Part shown: one piece after another, positions 7,564-16,668 of the stretch | Layout of the letters: each line of letters starts with the position of its first letter | How positions within the stretch are numbered: the stretch's first letter is position 1 | From: Actinophytocola oryzae | GTDB lineage: Bacteria > Actinomycetota > Actinomycetes > Mycobacteriales > Pseudonocardiaceae | Length of the DNA stretch: 64,000 bases | Assembly: GCF_004364325.1 (NCBI RefSeq) | Contig: NZ_SOCP01000001.1 | Location: 434,001-498,000, forward strand | Reading direction: 5' to 3' | Program-made: the position numbers and the translations under genes | Notes under the pieces: model-generated | Told to the model about the DNA's origin: nothing | What the model saw: only the letters and a program-made list of their open reading frames with translations | Databases searched by the model: none

Positions 7564-9263
7564 GCGTTTCCCTTCGTCGGTTCGGATCGTTGGTGGCGGC
7601 CACGCAGCACCGAGGCGATCGCCCCGACGACCGCCATGGCCGCGGCCAGGGTGAAGACGGTGATGAGGCCGTTGTGGAACGGGCTGGAGACCAGCTCGGG
7701 GAAGAACGTGCTCCCGGTGAGGGTCTGGGCGTTGTGCGCGGGCAGGCTGTCCAGGACGCCGCTCGGCCCGAGCAGCCTGCCGATCGGGTTCTCGCCGAGG
7801 AACGTCGCGAACAACGTGCTCACCGGCGGCAGGTCCGCCACCTGCCCGGCCGCCGCCGCGGACACGCCCTGTGCACGCAGCCCGCTCTCGAGCGCGGTCG
7901 GCAGCGAGGTCGCCAGGCCGGTGATCATCAGCGAGAAGAACACGCCGATCGACAGCGCCGTGCCCGAGTTCTGGAACGTCGAGCGCATGCCGGACGCGAC
8001 CCCGCGTTGTTCGGGCGGCACGCTGCCCATGATCGCCGAGGTGTTCGGCGCGGAGAACATGCCCTGGCCGAGCCCGCTGACCAGCAGCAGGGCCGCGAAC
8101 ACCGGGTAGGAGAAGTTCACGGGCAGCATGAGCAGCCCGACGAACGAGGCCGCCACGAGGAGCAGCCCGGTCGTGGCGAACAGCCGCGCGCCGAACCGGT
8201 CGGACAGGTAGCCGGAGGTCGGGCCGCCGAGGAGGAACCCGATGGTGAGCGGCAGCATGAAGATGCCCGCCCACAGCGGCGTGTCCTCGTAGGCGTAGCC
8301 ACGCAGCGGCAGCCAGATGCCCTGCAGCCAGATGATCAGCATGAACTGCATGCCGCCGCGTGCGATCGAGACGAGCAGCGCCGCCAGGTTGCCCGCGGCG
8401 AACGCGCGGATCCGGAACAGGCCGAGCCGGAACATCGGCTCGGCGATCCTGGTCTCCACGACACAGAACGTGATCAGCAGCAGGACGCCGGCACCCAGGC
8501 CGCCGAGCACGATCGGGTTGGTCCACCCGGTCGAGTGGCCGCCGTAGGGCTGGATCCCGTACGTGATGGCGGCGAGCAGTACACCGGAGCCCGCGGTGAA
8601 GGTGAGGTTGCCGACCCAGTCGATGCGCCCCGGCCTGCGGACCCCCGTCTCACGCAGGCTCCGGTAGGACCAGATGGTGCCGAGGACGCCGATCGGGACA
8701 CTGACCCAGAAGACGGCCCGCCAGTCGATGGTGGCGAGGAGCCCGCCTGCGAGGAGCCCGAGGAACTGGCCGGCGAGGGCGGTGATCTGGTTGACGCCCA
8801 GTGCCATGCCGCGCTGGCGGGACGGGAACGCGTCGGTGAGGATCGCCGCGGAGTTCGCGGTCAGCATGGACCCGCCGACGGCCTGGACGATCCGGAAGCC
8901 GATCAGCCACAGCGCGCCGGAACCGCCGGTGAACGGGTCGACCGACAGCAGGACCGACGCGGCGGCGAAGATCGCGAACCCCATGTTGTACATCCGGACG
9001 CGGCCGAACATGTCGCCGAGCCGCCCGAGGGCGACCACGAGCACCGCGGAGACCAGGATGTAGCCGAGGATCATCCAGAGCAGGTAGCCGATGTTGCCCG
9101 GGGCCAGCGGATCGAGGCCGATGCCCCGGAAGATCGCGGGCAGCGAGATGATCACGATCGAGCCGTCGATGGAGGCGATCAGCACGCCCATCGTCGTGTT
9201 CGAGAGCGCGACCCACTTGTAGCGGCTGTCCTCGGGTGCTGTGGTGTGTTGGGTGGCTGTCAC
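7560..9263 (-). CDS. MFS multidrug exporter, DHA2 (EmrB/QacA) type
   Basis: A 567-residue major facilitator protein with about 14 predicted membrane helices, the size and layout of the DHA2 drug:proton antiporter family. It starts with a short cytoplasmic tail (residues 1-20), then MGVLIASIDGSIVIISLPAIF, a typical helix-1 region. LGRLGDMFGRVRMY matches the loop 2-3 motif A, and IVQAVGGSMLTANSAAI lies in the helix 4-5 region. It is translationally coupled to the marR gene upstream (ATGA) and to the isochorismatase gene downstream (ATGA). The operon arrangement predicts export of a toxic small molecule that also acts as MarR ligand. Confidence 0.88.
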   Translation of the reverse strand: MTATQHTTAPEDSRYKWVALSNTTMGVLIASIDGSIVIISLPAIFRGIGLDPLAPGNIGYLLWMILGYILVSAVLVVALGRLGDMFGRVRMYNMGFAIFAAASVLLSVDPFTGGSGALWLIGFRIVQAVGGSMLTANSAAILTDAFPSRQRGMALGVNQITALAGQFLGLLAGGLLATIDWRAVFWVSVPIGVLGTIWSYRSLRETGVRRPGRIDWVGNLTFTAGSGVLLAAITYGIQPYGGHSTGWTNPIVLGGLGAGVLLLITFCVVETRIAEPMFRLGLFRIRAFAAGNLAALLVSIARGGMQFMLIIWLQGIWLPLRGYAYEDTPLWAGIFMLPLTIGFLLGGPTSGYLSDRFGARLFATTGLLLVAASFVGLLMLPVNFSYPVFAALLLVSGLGQGMFSAPNTSAIMGSVPPEQRGVASGMRSTFQNSGTALSIGVFFSLMITGLATSLPTALESGLRAQGVSAAAAGQVADLPPVSTLFATFLGENPIGRLLGPSGVLDSLPAHNAQTLTGSTFFPELVSSPFHNGLITVFTLAAAMAVVGAIASVLRGRHQRSEPTKGNA

Positions 9264-9712
9264 ATGCGCTCCGCGAGCCGGTCGAGAAGGGGCAGGACGG
9301 CGGCGAGCTCGACGCGCTCGGCGGCGGTGAAGTCCCGTTCGAGGGAGGCCGCCAACCGTCGCACGGAGACGTTCCGCCGGTCGGCCACGACCTTCTGCCC
9401 CGCCGACGTGACCGCCATCACGGCCCGGCGTCCGTCCGCCGGGTCGGGGGTGCGGCTGACGAGCCCACGCTCCTCGAGCGAGCCGAGCGTGGTGGCCATG
9501 GCCTGCGGCCGCACCCCTTCGAGCGCGGCCAGCGAGGTGGGCGAGTCCGGCCCGTAGCGCTCCAGCCTGGCCAGCACGGACGCCTCGGACAGCGTCACGT
9601 CGCCGACGGCGCTCTTGCCCTGGCGCAGCTTCCGGACGATGCGCCCCATGGTCAACCTGAGCGCCGCGGCGACCTCGTCGGGGTCGTCGGCCGGTGTGCT
9701 GATCTCGTCCAC
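9260..9712 (-). CDS. MarR-family transcriptional regulator
   Basis: A 150-residue winged-helix regulator. The recognition region is TSLAALEGVRPQAMATTLGSLEERGLVSR followed by the wing PDPADGRRAVMAVT, close to the MarR consensus. Dimerisation helices are at both ends. It is the first gene of an operon with the exporter and the hydrolase, and an inverted repeat lies just upstream of its start. Autorepression relieved by a phenolic or drug-like ligand is the usual mode of this family and is inferred here. Confidence 0.88.
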   Translation of the reverse strand: MDEISTPADDPDEVAAALRLTMGRIVRKLRQGKSAVGDVTLSEASVLARLERYGPDSPTSLAALEGVRPQAMATTLGSLEERGLVSRTPDPADGRRAVMAVTSAGQKVVADRRNVSVRRLAASLERDFTAAERVELAAVLPLLDRLAERM

Positions 9713-9744
9713 AATTACTAACGGTACAATAATTAATCTACCGT
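9713..9744 (-). promoter_or_regulatory. Probable MarR operator and operon promoter
   Basis: ACGGTA (9721-9726) and TACCGT (9739-9744) form an inverted repeat across an A/T-rich 12-base centre (CAATAATTAATC), directly upstream of the marR start at 9712. The A/T content contrasts sharply with the surrounding genes, as expected of a -10 region. Binding here would block transcription of the marR-MFS-hydrolase operon. Confidence 0.55.
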
Positions 9745-9793
9745 AACTACTTGAAGTGAGACGTACCTCAGGGGACGGTGGGGGAGGGGATGG

Positions 9794-10780
9794 CTAGTCG
9801 GTGACGCGGTGGTGCGCGTTGCCGACGATCATGCGGAGGGTGAAGCCCTCCTCGGTGTCGCTCAGTGCGACGTGGTCACACAGCTGGTGGGTCAGCCACA
9901 GGCCGAAACCACCCGCCGGGGCGTGGTCCGCGGCCTGCAGGCCGGCGAACGGGTCCTTCGGGCCCTGTCCCCGGTCGGTCACCGTCACCACCAACCGGTC
10001 GGGCCCCGACCAGCAGCGGACGGTCACGGGCGGTAGCCCGTGCGTCAGGCCGTTCGCGACGACCTCGGTCAGCGCGAGGCGCAGGTCGTCGAGCCGCTCC
10101 GCCGGGAGCACGCCACCGGGCGCCGCCTCGTTCAGGTGACTGACGGCTCTTCTGGCCTCGGCGGGCGCCGGGTTCTGCAGGGTGACCGCCGGTGGGGTCA
10201 GCTGGAGGGGGTCGGGTGTGGCCGATGCGTGCACGGACAGGAACCGCTCCGGGTCCGTGTAGTCGGCGCTGCGCAGGTGCCGGTCACCGACGGCCGCCGT
10301 GTGCGGGTGGGTCCTCGCCACGTCCGCGAGCACCGCGGCCGGCGTCGACGTCGTGGAGTACGCGCACATGCTCCACAGCGGGAACTCGTCGTACGCCTGG
10401 TTGATGGCCGACTCGTACCTGGCCCACCAGTCCCAGGTCGCGCCCAGCTCGGTCGGCGGCAGCTCGCCGATGATGCGGATCTGCCCGGCGCCCCCGGCGA
10501 CGAAGTCGGCCATCAGCGAGCGGTAGGAGCGGATGGCGGAGGCCGGTCGGGCGTACATGTCGCCACCGGCCAGGAACGTCACCCCGTCGGCGCAGTCGGA
10601 CGGGAGCGCGTCGCGCACCAGCTCCGCGTTCGGCTCGGTCAGCGACACGACCGTCGGCTCGCCCGCGGCCACGCCGCCACGCAGGAACGGGATCACGATG
10701 CCGAGCAGTTCGTCGTCGGAGCCGTAGTAGGCGGCCTCGTGGAAGTAACCCGTGTGCCCCGCAGCGGCGCCGGTCCTCAT
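9794..10780 (-). CDS. MEDS-domain protein with HATPase (anti-sigma/RsbW-like) domain
   Basis: A 328-residue protein. Residues about 8-170 match the MEDS sensory domain (starting GYFHEAAYYGSDDELLGIVIPF, with GELPPTELGATWDWWARYES in the middle). Residues about 205-325 are a GHKL ATPase: N box LALTEVVANGLTHG, G1 box VTDRGQGPKDPF, G2 box GGFGLWLTHQLCD. There is no phospho-acceptor His domain, so it resembles actinobacterial anti-sigma-factor kinases rather than a classical histidine kinase. No sigma factor or anti-anti-sigma gene is adjacent. The ribosome site at the chosen ATG is weak. It stands alone between the marR operon and the amidase. Confidence 0.8.
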   Translation of the reverse strand: MRTGAAAGHTGYFHEAAYYGSDDELLGIVIPFLRGGVAAGEPTVVSLTEPNAELVRDALPSDCADGVTFLAGGDMYARPASAIRSYRSLMADFVAGGAGQIRIIGELPPTELGATWDWWARYESAINQAYDEFPLWSMCAYSTTSTPAAVLADVARTHPHTAAVGDRHLRSADYTDPERFLSVHASATPDPLQLTPPAVTLQNPAPAEARRAVSHLNEAAPGGVLPAERLDDLRLALTEVVANGLTHGLPPVTVRCWSGPDRLVVTVTDRGQGPKDPFAGLQAADHAPAGGFGLWLTHQLCDHVALSDTEEGFTLRMIVGNAHHRVTD

Positions 10781-10867
10781 GGCAGCGGCCAGAGGAGGCG
10801 CACGTCTATCACCACAACGGACAGTCGCATCACCGATGACGGTATCAGCCCGAATGGTCGCACGTCG

Positions 10868-12211
10868 CTACCCACACGGCGGTGCCGTGTGGCCGCCGAG
10901 CACCTCGGCGGCCAGCCGTGCGAACGCCACCGCCGTGTGGTCGTGCAGACGCGACGCCACGACCTGGACCCCCACGGGCAGCCCGGCGGCCGTGAAGCCG
11001 ACCGGCATGACCACCGTCGGCAGGCCGAGCACGCTGAACAGGCCGCACCAGCCGACGGTCGTCATGTGCGGACGGTCCTCGCCGTCGACGGACAACGTGC
11101 GGGTGCCGATGTCGCCGTCCTGGTCGTGCGGGAACGCGGGCATGGCCGTCACGGGGCACAGCAGCACGTCGTACCCCTCGAACCAGCGCGCCCACACCTG
11201 TCTGGCCACTGCCCGGTCCTCCGCCCGCGCGAGCCAGCCGCGGTGGGTGGCCGTCGCGGGCGGCACCCCGTCCTCGGGCAGGTTGTACGCCACCGCCGCG
11301 AGCACCATGTCCAGGTGCAGCTCGAACAGCTCGTCGAACCCGCTCGGCGGGGTCGGGGCGGACACCCGCGCGCCCGCGCCGGCCAGTGCGGACACCGCCC
11401 GCCCGAGCACCGCCGCCGACTCACTGCCGACCCGGCACGACGGGTCGTCCAGCCACGTCGCGACGCGGCACTCCCGCAACGACCCGACCGTGGGTGCGGG
11501 AGCCGACGCCAGCACGTCGAGCACCAGCGCCAGGTCGTCGGCCGTGCGGCAGATCGGGCCGAGCACGTTGCCGTCCGGCGGGAGGGCGCCCGCGCCGACG
11601 TGGTCGACGTAGCCCTCGCCCGCCACCAGCCCGACCGACGGCTTGAGCCCGTACACCCCGCAGAAGTGCGCCGGGATGCGGATCGACCCGGCGATGTCCG
11701 ACGCCAGGTCGAACCCGGTCAGCCCGGCGGCCACGGCCGCGGCGCTGCCACCCGACGAGCCGCCCGGGGTGCGGTCGAGGTCCCACGGGTTGCGGGTCGT
11801 GCCGAACACCTCGTTGTAGGTCTGGATGTCGCCACACCACTCCGGCAGGTTCGTCTTGCCGACCACGACGGCACCCGCCGCCCGCAACGCCGCCACGGCC
11901 GGCGCGTCCGAGTCGGGCACGTGGGACGCCAGCGACGGCGAGCCGCCCGTGGTACGCAGGCCCTCGGTCGCTATCGCGTCCTTCACCGTCACCGGCACCC
12001 CGTGCAGCGGCCCGCGCCGCTCGCCCCGGGCCGTCTCGTCGTCGAGCGCCGCCGCCGTGGCCAGTGCCCGCTCGGCGTCCAGCGTGACGACGGCGTTCAG
12101 CTCGGAACGGGTGATCCGGTCGAGGTAGCCGCCGACCAGCTCGCGGCTGGACACGGACCGTGTCGCCACGGCCCGTGCCAGCTCGCGTGCGCCGGCGTGT
12201 GCCGGCTCCAT
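10868..12211 (-). CDS. Amidase (amidase-signature family)
   Basis: A 447-residue amidase-signature enzyme. The Ser-cisSer-Lys triad is visible as Lys77 in [10 protein letters not shown], Ser152 in [13 protein letters not shown] and Ser176 in [10 protein letters not shown]. The usual second Gly before the nucleophile motif is Ala174. These enzymes hydrolyse carboxamides in the cytosol. The ATG at 12211 shares its A with the TGA of the binding-protein gene (TGATG), so it is coupled to the ABC importer operon. That suggests the imported molecule, or a derivative, carries an amide. It is the last gene of the operon that starts near 18.65 kb. Confidence 0.88.
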   Translation of the reverse strand: MEPAHAGARELARAVATRSVSSRELVGGYLDRITRSELNAVVTLDAERALATAAALDDETARGERRGPLHGVPVTVKDAIATEGLRTTGGSPSLASHVPDSDAPAVAALRAAGAVVVGKTNLPEWCGDIQTYNEVFGTTRNPWDLDRTPGGSSGGSAAAVAAGLTGFDLASDIAGSIRIPAHFCGVYGLKPSVGLVAGEGYVDHVGAGALPPDGNVLGPICRTADDLALVLDVLASAPAPTVGSLRECRVATWLDDPSCRVGSESAAVLGRAVSALAGAGARVSAPTPPSGFDELFELHLDMVLAAVAYNLPEDGVPPATATHRGWLARAEDRAVARQVWARWFEGYDVLLCPVTAMPAFPHDQDGDIGTRTLSVDGEDRPHMTTVGWCGLFSVLGLPTVVMPVGFTAAGLPVGVQVVASRLHDHTAVAFARLAAEVLGGHTAPPCG

Positions 12212-13692
12212 CAGCTCTTCTGGGCCTTCTGCCAGTTGCCGAGCTTGCCGCCGTTGTCGATCAGCGGACCGGACTGTTCGAAGTGGCCGGTCGCGGCGGG
12301 TGTCGCGCCCGAGTAGGTGTACATGCCGCCCGCCTCGAACGGGTAGGCGTCCTGCACACCGGACACGCTGCCCTCGACACCCTTCACCATGAGCGGATAG
12401 GTGGACTTGTACGAGTGCGACGCGATGTTGATGTTGGCCCGGGTCAGGCCGCCCTTCATCACCGAGGCGTCCTGCAGTGCCTGCACGATGTACCAGGCCC
12501 AGAACCAGCCGTTCGCGAACTGGGCGTTCTTCGCGTCGAGCCCCGCGGCGGTCACGGTGTCGGTGTACAGCTTCGCGAAGTCCTTGTTCGTGTTGTCCGG
12601 GTCGGTCGGCGCGTAGTAGTAGCGGACCACGTTGGTGCCGTTGCCGGTCAGGCCCTGCTTGCCCAGCGGCGCGAAGGTGGTCTGGATCTGCGCGCACGGC
12701 TGCGCCACGACGACCGTCGGCTTCCACGAGCTCTTCTCGATCGCGCCGATGGCCTGCGTGCAGAACGTGCCCGCCTCGGCGATCACGACCACGTCGGCGT
12801 TGGACGCCGCCGCGCTGGTGACCTCGTTGTCCACGTTGGGCGCGGACACGTCGTTGGTCTGCTCGTCGACGATCGAGAGGCCGTCGTTCTGCTTCACGGC
12901 CCGCTTGAAGCCGTTGATGTAGGACTGGCCGAGTGCGTTGCCGATGGAGATGGTCGCGATCTTGGCGCCCTGCGGGAACTTCTCCTTGATCCAGGTCGCC
13001 CAGATGCCGCTCTCGTTGTAGTAGTCGAGGCCGAACCCGGTCGTCCACGGGTACTTCTGCGGGTCGCCGAACTGGTTGTCCGACGCGGCGACCATGAACT
13101 GCCCGACGCAGTTCTTGTTCGTGTAGTCCATCAGGTTGAGGTTGTTCGGCGAGCCGAGCACCGCGAAGCTCGACGCGTACTCGTTCGACTGCGCCGCTTC
13201 CTCGACGTTCTTGCGCGTCTGGTCTGGCTGGTACTGGTCGTCCTTGACGTCGATGCTGACCTTGCGGCCCTGGACGCCGCCGTGGTCGTTGACGTAGTCG
13301 AGGTAGGTCTTGATGCCGTCGCTGATCGCGCCGTAGGCGGCGAGTGCGCCGGAGTGCGGCATGCTGGTGAACAGCTTGATCGCGTCCGCGGTGATGCCCG
13401 CGTTGTTGTCCCAGGTGGACGGGCACTTGGACAGGTCGAGCGTGAAGTCGCCCGGGCCGGTGTAGGTGCAGCCGTCGGACTGGCCCCAGTTCTTGGCGTC
13501 CGGGTTGGGGGTCGGGATCGTGCCGTCGTCCGGGGTGCTGCCGGAGTCCTTGGGTTTCGACGTGGCGGCGCCACACTTCTTGTCGTTCGCGGCCTGCTTG
13601 CTCGCCTCGTGCGAGCAGGAGGCGAGTGATACCGCCGTGGCGGCCGCGATGACCACTGTCACGAGGCGCCGTTGCCAGGAGGAACGGATCAT
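12211..13692 (-). CDS. ABC importer substrate-binding lipoprotein, LivK/type-1 fold
   Basis: A 493-residue extracellular binding protein. The N terminus has a lipoprotein signal: positive start (MIRSSWQRR), hydrophobic core, and lipobox LASC with Cys about residue 26. The mature part resembles periplasmic-binding fold type 1 proteins of the hydrophobic-amino-acid family (GVQGRKVSIDVKDDQY, then ANSWF-like aromatic regions replaced by NGWFWAWYIVQAL). The Thr/Ser-rich linker after the Cys contains many Lys and Asp. It is four bases downstream of the second permease gene. Together with livG/F/H/M it forms a complete importer whose ligand is likely the island's substrate rather than an amino acid. 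Confidence 0.85.
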   Translation of the reverse strand: MIRSSWQRRLVTVVIAAATAVSLASCSHEASKQAANDKKCGAATSKPKDSGSTPDDGTIPTPNPDAKNWGQSDGCTYTGPGDFTLDLSKCPSTWDNNAGITADAIKLFTSMPHSGALAAYGAISDGIKTYLDYVNDHGGVQGRKVSIDVKDDQYQPDQTRKNVEEAAQSNEYASSFAVLGSPNNLNLMDYTNKNCVGQFMVAASDNQFGDPQKYPWTTGFGLDYYNESGIWATWIKEKFPQGAKIATISIGNALGQSYINGFKRAVKQNDGLSIVDEQTNDVSAPNVDNEVTSAAASNADVVVIAEAGTFCTQAIGAIEKSSWKPTVVVAQPCAQIQTTFAPLGKQGLTGNGTNVVRYYYAPTDPDNTNKDFAKLYTDTVTAAGLDAKNAQFANGWFWAWYIVQALQDASVMKGGLTRANINIASHSYKSTYPLMVKGVEGSVSGVQDAYPFEAGGMYTYSGATPAATGHFEQSGPLIDNGGKLGNWQKAQKS

Positions 13693-13696
13693 GGGT

Positions 13697-14815
13697 TCAG
13701 CTCTCTCTCAAAGCCGGTTGGTCGGACCGGGCGCGCGCGGTGAGGCGGTACCGCGTCCAGTCGCGTGGGGGCCGGGGGACGATCTCGAGCACGCGGCGGC
13801 GTAACCGCCCGAGCCCGTCGACCACCCCGCCGGGCAGGAGGAACACGAAGGCGATGAGCAGGGCGCCGGACGCGATGCCGACGATCTGACCGCCGTCCGG
13901 CCTGCCGCTGAGCAGGTTGAGCGACTCTGCCCAGTCGGCGATGTAGGTGCGCAGGACCACGAACACGATGGCGCCCGGGATCGCACCGAGGATCGACGCG
14001 CTGCCCCCGGCGATCAGCGCGACGAGCAGGAAGATGGACAGGTACAGGTCGAACCGCGTGTCGGACACGGAGGGGACCTGGATGACGAGCAGTGAGCCCG
14101 CGACCCCGGCGAACGCGGCGCTGACCGCGAACGCGAAGATCTTCACCCGCGCGACCCCGATGCCCGACGCCGCCGCCGACAGCGGTGCGTCGCGCACGGC
14201 GTGCATCGCGCGGCCGATCCTGCTGCGGATGATGTTGCCCGCCACCAGGAAGCACAGCGCGGCCACCGCGAGGATCGCGTAGTAGTGGTCGGTCGCCGGG
14301 CCGGTCGCCGTGTACGGGTCGACGAAGAACCAGTCCGGCGCGGTCATCTCATCCGGTGCGAACTTGCCGTTGGGACCTCCCGTGAAGCTGGGGAACTTGT
14401 TGACGAGCACGGGGAACAGCGCCGCGACGGCGAGGGTGACCGTCGCGAGGTAGAGCCCGCGGATGCGCAGCGCCGGGATGCCGACGAGCGCCCCGGCCAG
14501 CAGGCAGACCACCACGCTGACCGGGATCGTGGCGAGGTAGGGCCAGCCGTGGTCGGCGACCAGGATGATCGTGGTGTAGCCGCCGAGGCCGACGAACGCG
14601 CTGTGCCCGAGCGAGATCTGTCCACAGTGTCCGGTGAGCAGCCCGAGCCCGAGGATCGCCACGCTGTAGCAGACGATCTGGGTGATCGTCTCGATCTGCG
14701 CGATGGACGGGATCACGAGCGGCAGCACGACCAACACGGCGGCGGCGAGCAGTGCCGTGCCCCACCGCAGGTTCCGGTGCGCGGTGCTGCCTTCCTGGAT
14801 GGTGAACCTGGCCAT
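13697..14815 (-). CDS. livM: Branched-chain-type ABC importer permease, LivM-like
   Basis: A 372-residue permease with about ten membrane segments. It carries the LivM family features GLLTGHCGQISLGHSAFVGLGGY, GLYLATVTLAVAALFPV and GRAMHAVRDAPLSAAASGIG, the last being the loop that contacts the ATPases. The C-terminal tail after about 335 is basic and cytoplasmic. The ATG shares a base with the TGA of the LivH-like gene upstream (TGATG). The symbol denotes family membership only. Confidence 0.88.
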   Translation of the reverse strand: MARFTIQEGSTAHRNLRWGTALLAAAVLVVLPLVIPSIAQIETITQIVCYSVAILGLGLLTGHCGQISLGHSAFVGLGGYTTIILVADHGWPYLATIPVSVVVCLLAGALVGIPALRIRGLYLATVTLAVAALFPVLVNKFPSFTGGPNGKFAPDEMTAPDWFFVDPYTATGPATDHYYAILAVAALCFLVAGNIIRSRIGRAMHAVRDAPLSAAASGIGVARVKIFAFAVSAAFAGVAGSLLVIQVPSVSDTRFDLYLSIFLLVALIAGGSASILGAIPGAIVFVVLRTYIADWAESLNLLSGRPDGGQIVGIASGALLIAFVFLLPGGVVDGLGRLRRRVLEIVPRPPRDWTRYRLTARARSDQPALRES

Positions 14816-15870
14816 CACACACGATCCTGTGATCGGCGGCCGAGCAGGCCGGAGGGCTTGAACTGGAGGACCGCGACGATCACGAAGAACGCGCAGCCGA
14901 GGCCGAACTGGCCGCCCAACGCGGGGATGTAGCCGGTGAGCAACGCGATCGAGAGGCCGACGACGACACCGCCGACGAGTGCGCCCGCGATGCTGTCGAG
15001 CCCGCCGAGGGTGGCGGCGGCGAACGCGTAGATCAGGATCTTGTCCATGAACGTGGGGTCGAGGTAGGTGGTCGGTGCGGCGAGGCAGCCTGCGAGCGTG
15101 CCGACCGCCGCCGCGATGGCCCAGCTGCCCTGGACCGTCCGTCCGATGTGGATGCCGAGGAGCTTCGACGACTCGACGCTCGTTGCCACGCAGCGGAACG
15201 CGAGGCCGAGCCGGGAGCGGGACAGCACCAGGTGCAGGACGATCACCAGCACGATCACGAGCAGTGCGGTGCCCAGGTTCGTGTAGTACAGCCGGGCTCC
15301 CGCGATCGAGAGGTAGTCGTCGGCGTCGTGCGGGAACAGTGTCGGGAACCCGCGTGGGTCGAAGCCCCAGATCAACGCGGCGAGCGCGTTGAAGGCCAGG
15401 TACAGCGCGAGCGTCACGATCGTGATGGCGAGGTGGTTGCCCGGGTCGAACGGGCGGATCAGCGTGCGTTCGATGCCCGCCGCCGCACCCGCCGAGACGA
15501 CCATGCCGATGACGATCGCGATGACCAGCGGGACTCCCCACTTGTCCACCGAGGTGAACGCGAGGAACGTGCCCACCATCGCCATCGCGCCCTGCGCGAA
15601 GTTGATGACGCCCGTCGCCTTGAACACCAGCACCAGCGCGAGCGCGACCATGCCGTAGAGCACGCCGTTCATGGCGCCGTCGATGACCCGCTGGAGGTAG
15701 AGCGTGATGCCGCCGTCGGCGATGGCATAGACGGAGAACGCCGCCAGCAACGCGACGACGACACCGATGCCGCGCGTGGCGGACCGGCGGCGCCGTGCGG
15801 CGAGCACGTCACCGCCCCGGGGTTGCCGGCCGGCCGGGGACTCCGGCAGGCCGGTGGTCGTGATCGCCAC
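14815..15870 (-). CDS. livH: Branched-chain-type ABC importer permease, LivH-like
   Basis: A roughly 351-residue permease with a basic cytoplasmic N terminus (about 35 residues) and eight or so helices. Signature regions are GAMNGVLYGMVALALVLVFKATGVINFAQG and LGLAFRCVATSVESSKLLGI, the latter being the ATPase-contact loop. The first in-frame GTG (15876) abuts AAGGAGG, too close for use. The second GTG, at 15870, is spaced six bases and is the better start. It pairs with the LivM-like protein to form the channel of the importer. Confidence 0.87.
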   Translation of the reverse strand: MAITTTGLPESPAGRQPRGGDVLAARRRRSATRGIGVVVALLAAFSVYAIADGGITLYLQRVIDGAMNGVLYGMVALALVLVFKATGVINFAQGAMAMVGTFLAFTSVDKWGVPLVIAIVIGMVVSAGAAAGIERTLIRPFDPGNHLAITIVTLALYLAFNALAALIWGFDPRGFPTLFPHDADDYLSIAGARLYYTNLGTALLVIVLVIVLHLVLSRSRLGLAFRCVATSVESSKLLGIHIGRTVQGSWAIAAAVGTLAGCLAAPTTYLDPTFMDKILIYAFAAATLGGLDSIAGALVGGVVVGLSIALLTGYIPALGGQFGLGCAFFVIVAVLQFKPSGLLGRRSQDRV

Positions 15871-15887
15871 TGGCACCCTCCTTCGGG

Positions 15888-15913
15888 TTCGTCAGTAACC
15901 TTCGTCAGTAACC
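15888..15913 (-). repeat. 13-bp perfect tandem duplication over the livF stop
   Basis: TTCGTCAGTAACC occurs twice head to tail (15888-15900 and 15901-15913). The unit contains the last two codons and the stop of the LivF-like gene, so the coding strand reads GGT TAC TGA CGAA twice. The gene ends at the first TGA. It appears to be a recent slippage event with no coding effect. Confidence 0.85.
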
Positions 15914-16615
15914 GAGGTAGGCGCGGCGCACCGTCTCGTCGTCGCGGAGCCGGTCTGCGGCCCCGGTGACGGCGACGGTGCCCGCCTCGAGGACGTAGCC
16001 GCGCTGGGCCATACCCAGTGCGAGCGCGGCGTTCTGCTCGACGACGACCATCGCGACCTCGCGTTCGGCGCAGATCTTCGCCAGCACGTCGAACAGCTGC
16101 CGCACCACGATCGGCGCGAGGCCGAGTGAGGGTTCGTCGAGCAGCAGGAGCTTCGGGCGGCTCATCAGGGCCCGTGCGATGGCGAGCATCTGCTGTTCGC
16201 CGCCGGACAGGCTGCCTGCCGAGGTCGACCGGCGCTGCCCGAGCCGGGGGAAGACCTCGTACCAGTATCTGACGTCGTCCTCGACACCCTTGTCCCGCCG
16301 GACATAACCGCCTGCCCGGATGTTGTCGTCCACGGACAGGTCGACGAGCGTGCCTCTGCCCTGCGGCACCATCGAGACACCGCGCCGGATGACGTCGTAG
16401 GTGTTGCGGTTGCCGATCTCCTTGCCGTCGAAGGAGATCGAGCCGTCAGTGCGGACTAGTCGGCAGATCGACCGCAACAGTGTCGTCTTGCCCGCGCCGT
16501 TCGCGCCGAGCACGACGACCACCTCGCCGTCGTCGACCGTGAGGTCGATGCCGTGCAGGCACTCGACGTCTCCGTAGAAGGCGTGGACGTCCTCGAGTTC
16601 CAGTAACGTGGTCAT
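15905..16615 (-). CDS. livF: Branched-chain-type ABC importer ATPase, LivF-like
   Basis: A 236-residue ATP-binding subunit. Walker A is GANGAGKTT, the Q loop region is GVSMVPQGRGT, the signature is LSGGEQQMLAIARAL and Walker B is LLLLDEPSLGLAP, followed by the switch His region (VVEQNAALAL; Gln-Asn where His is usual for LivF proteins). The ATG at 16615 was preferred to upstream in-frame codons because it starts the conserved MTTLLELEDVHAFYG and overlaps the stop of a micro-ORF (ATGA). It pairs with the LivG-like ATPase. Confidence 0.88.
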   Translation of the reverse strand: MTTLLELEDVHAFYGDVECLHGIDLTVDDGEVVVVLGANGAGKTTLLRSICRLVRTDGSISFDGKEIGNRNTYDVIRRGVSMVPQGRGTLVDLSVDDNIRAGGYVRRDKGVEDDVRYWYEVFPRLGQRRSTSAGSLSGGEQQMLAIARALMSRPKLLLLDEPSLGLAPIVVRQLFDVLAKICAEREVAMVVVEQNAALALGMAQRGYVLEAGTVAVTGAADRLRDDETVRRAYLGY

Positions 16616-16668
16616 ACCGCCCCCTCGCCCGCTCCGTGGCACCGGGACGCTCCGCAGGCTCCGCTCAT
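16612..16668 (-). CDS. 18-residue micro-ORF linking livG and livF
   Basis: MSGACGASRCHGAGEGAV. The ATG overlaps the TGA of livG (ATGA) and its own TGA overlaps the ATG of livF (ATGA), so it is a perfectly fitted linker. A near-identical micro-ORF (MSGACGANRQHSGEGAA) fills the gap between two unrelated genes at 27261-27314, again with 4-base overlaps on both sides. It may be a translated peptide, a coupling device that carries ribosomes between cistrons (its end supplies GAGGGGGCGG as ribosome site for livF), or a mobile DNA linker. Translation is not proven. Confidence 0.5.
   Translation of the reverse strand: MSGACGASRCHGAGEGAV

Noticed and set aside
7590..9557. A 655-codon plus-strand frame opposite the MFS exporter and MarR genes
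   Set aside because: The product is a charged low-complexity sequence; the opposite strand has intact transporter and regulator motifs with coupled starts.
15888..15913. A CRISPR or integration site at the tandem repeat near the livF stop
   Set aside because: Only two 13-bp copies with no spacers and no adjacent integrase; simple slippage explains it.
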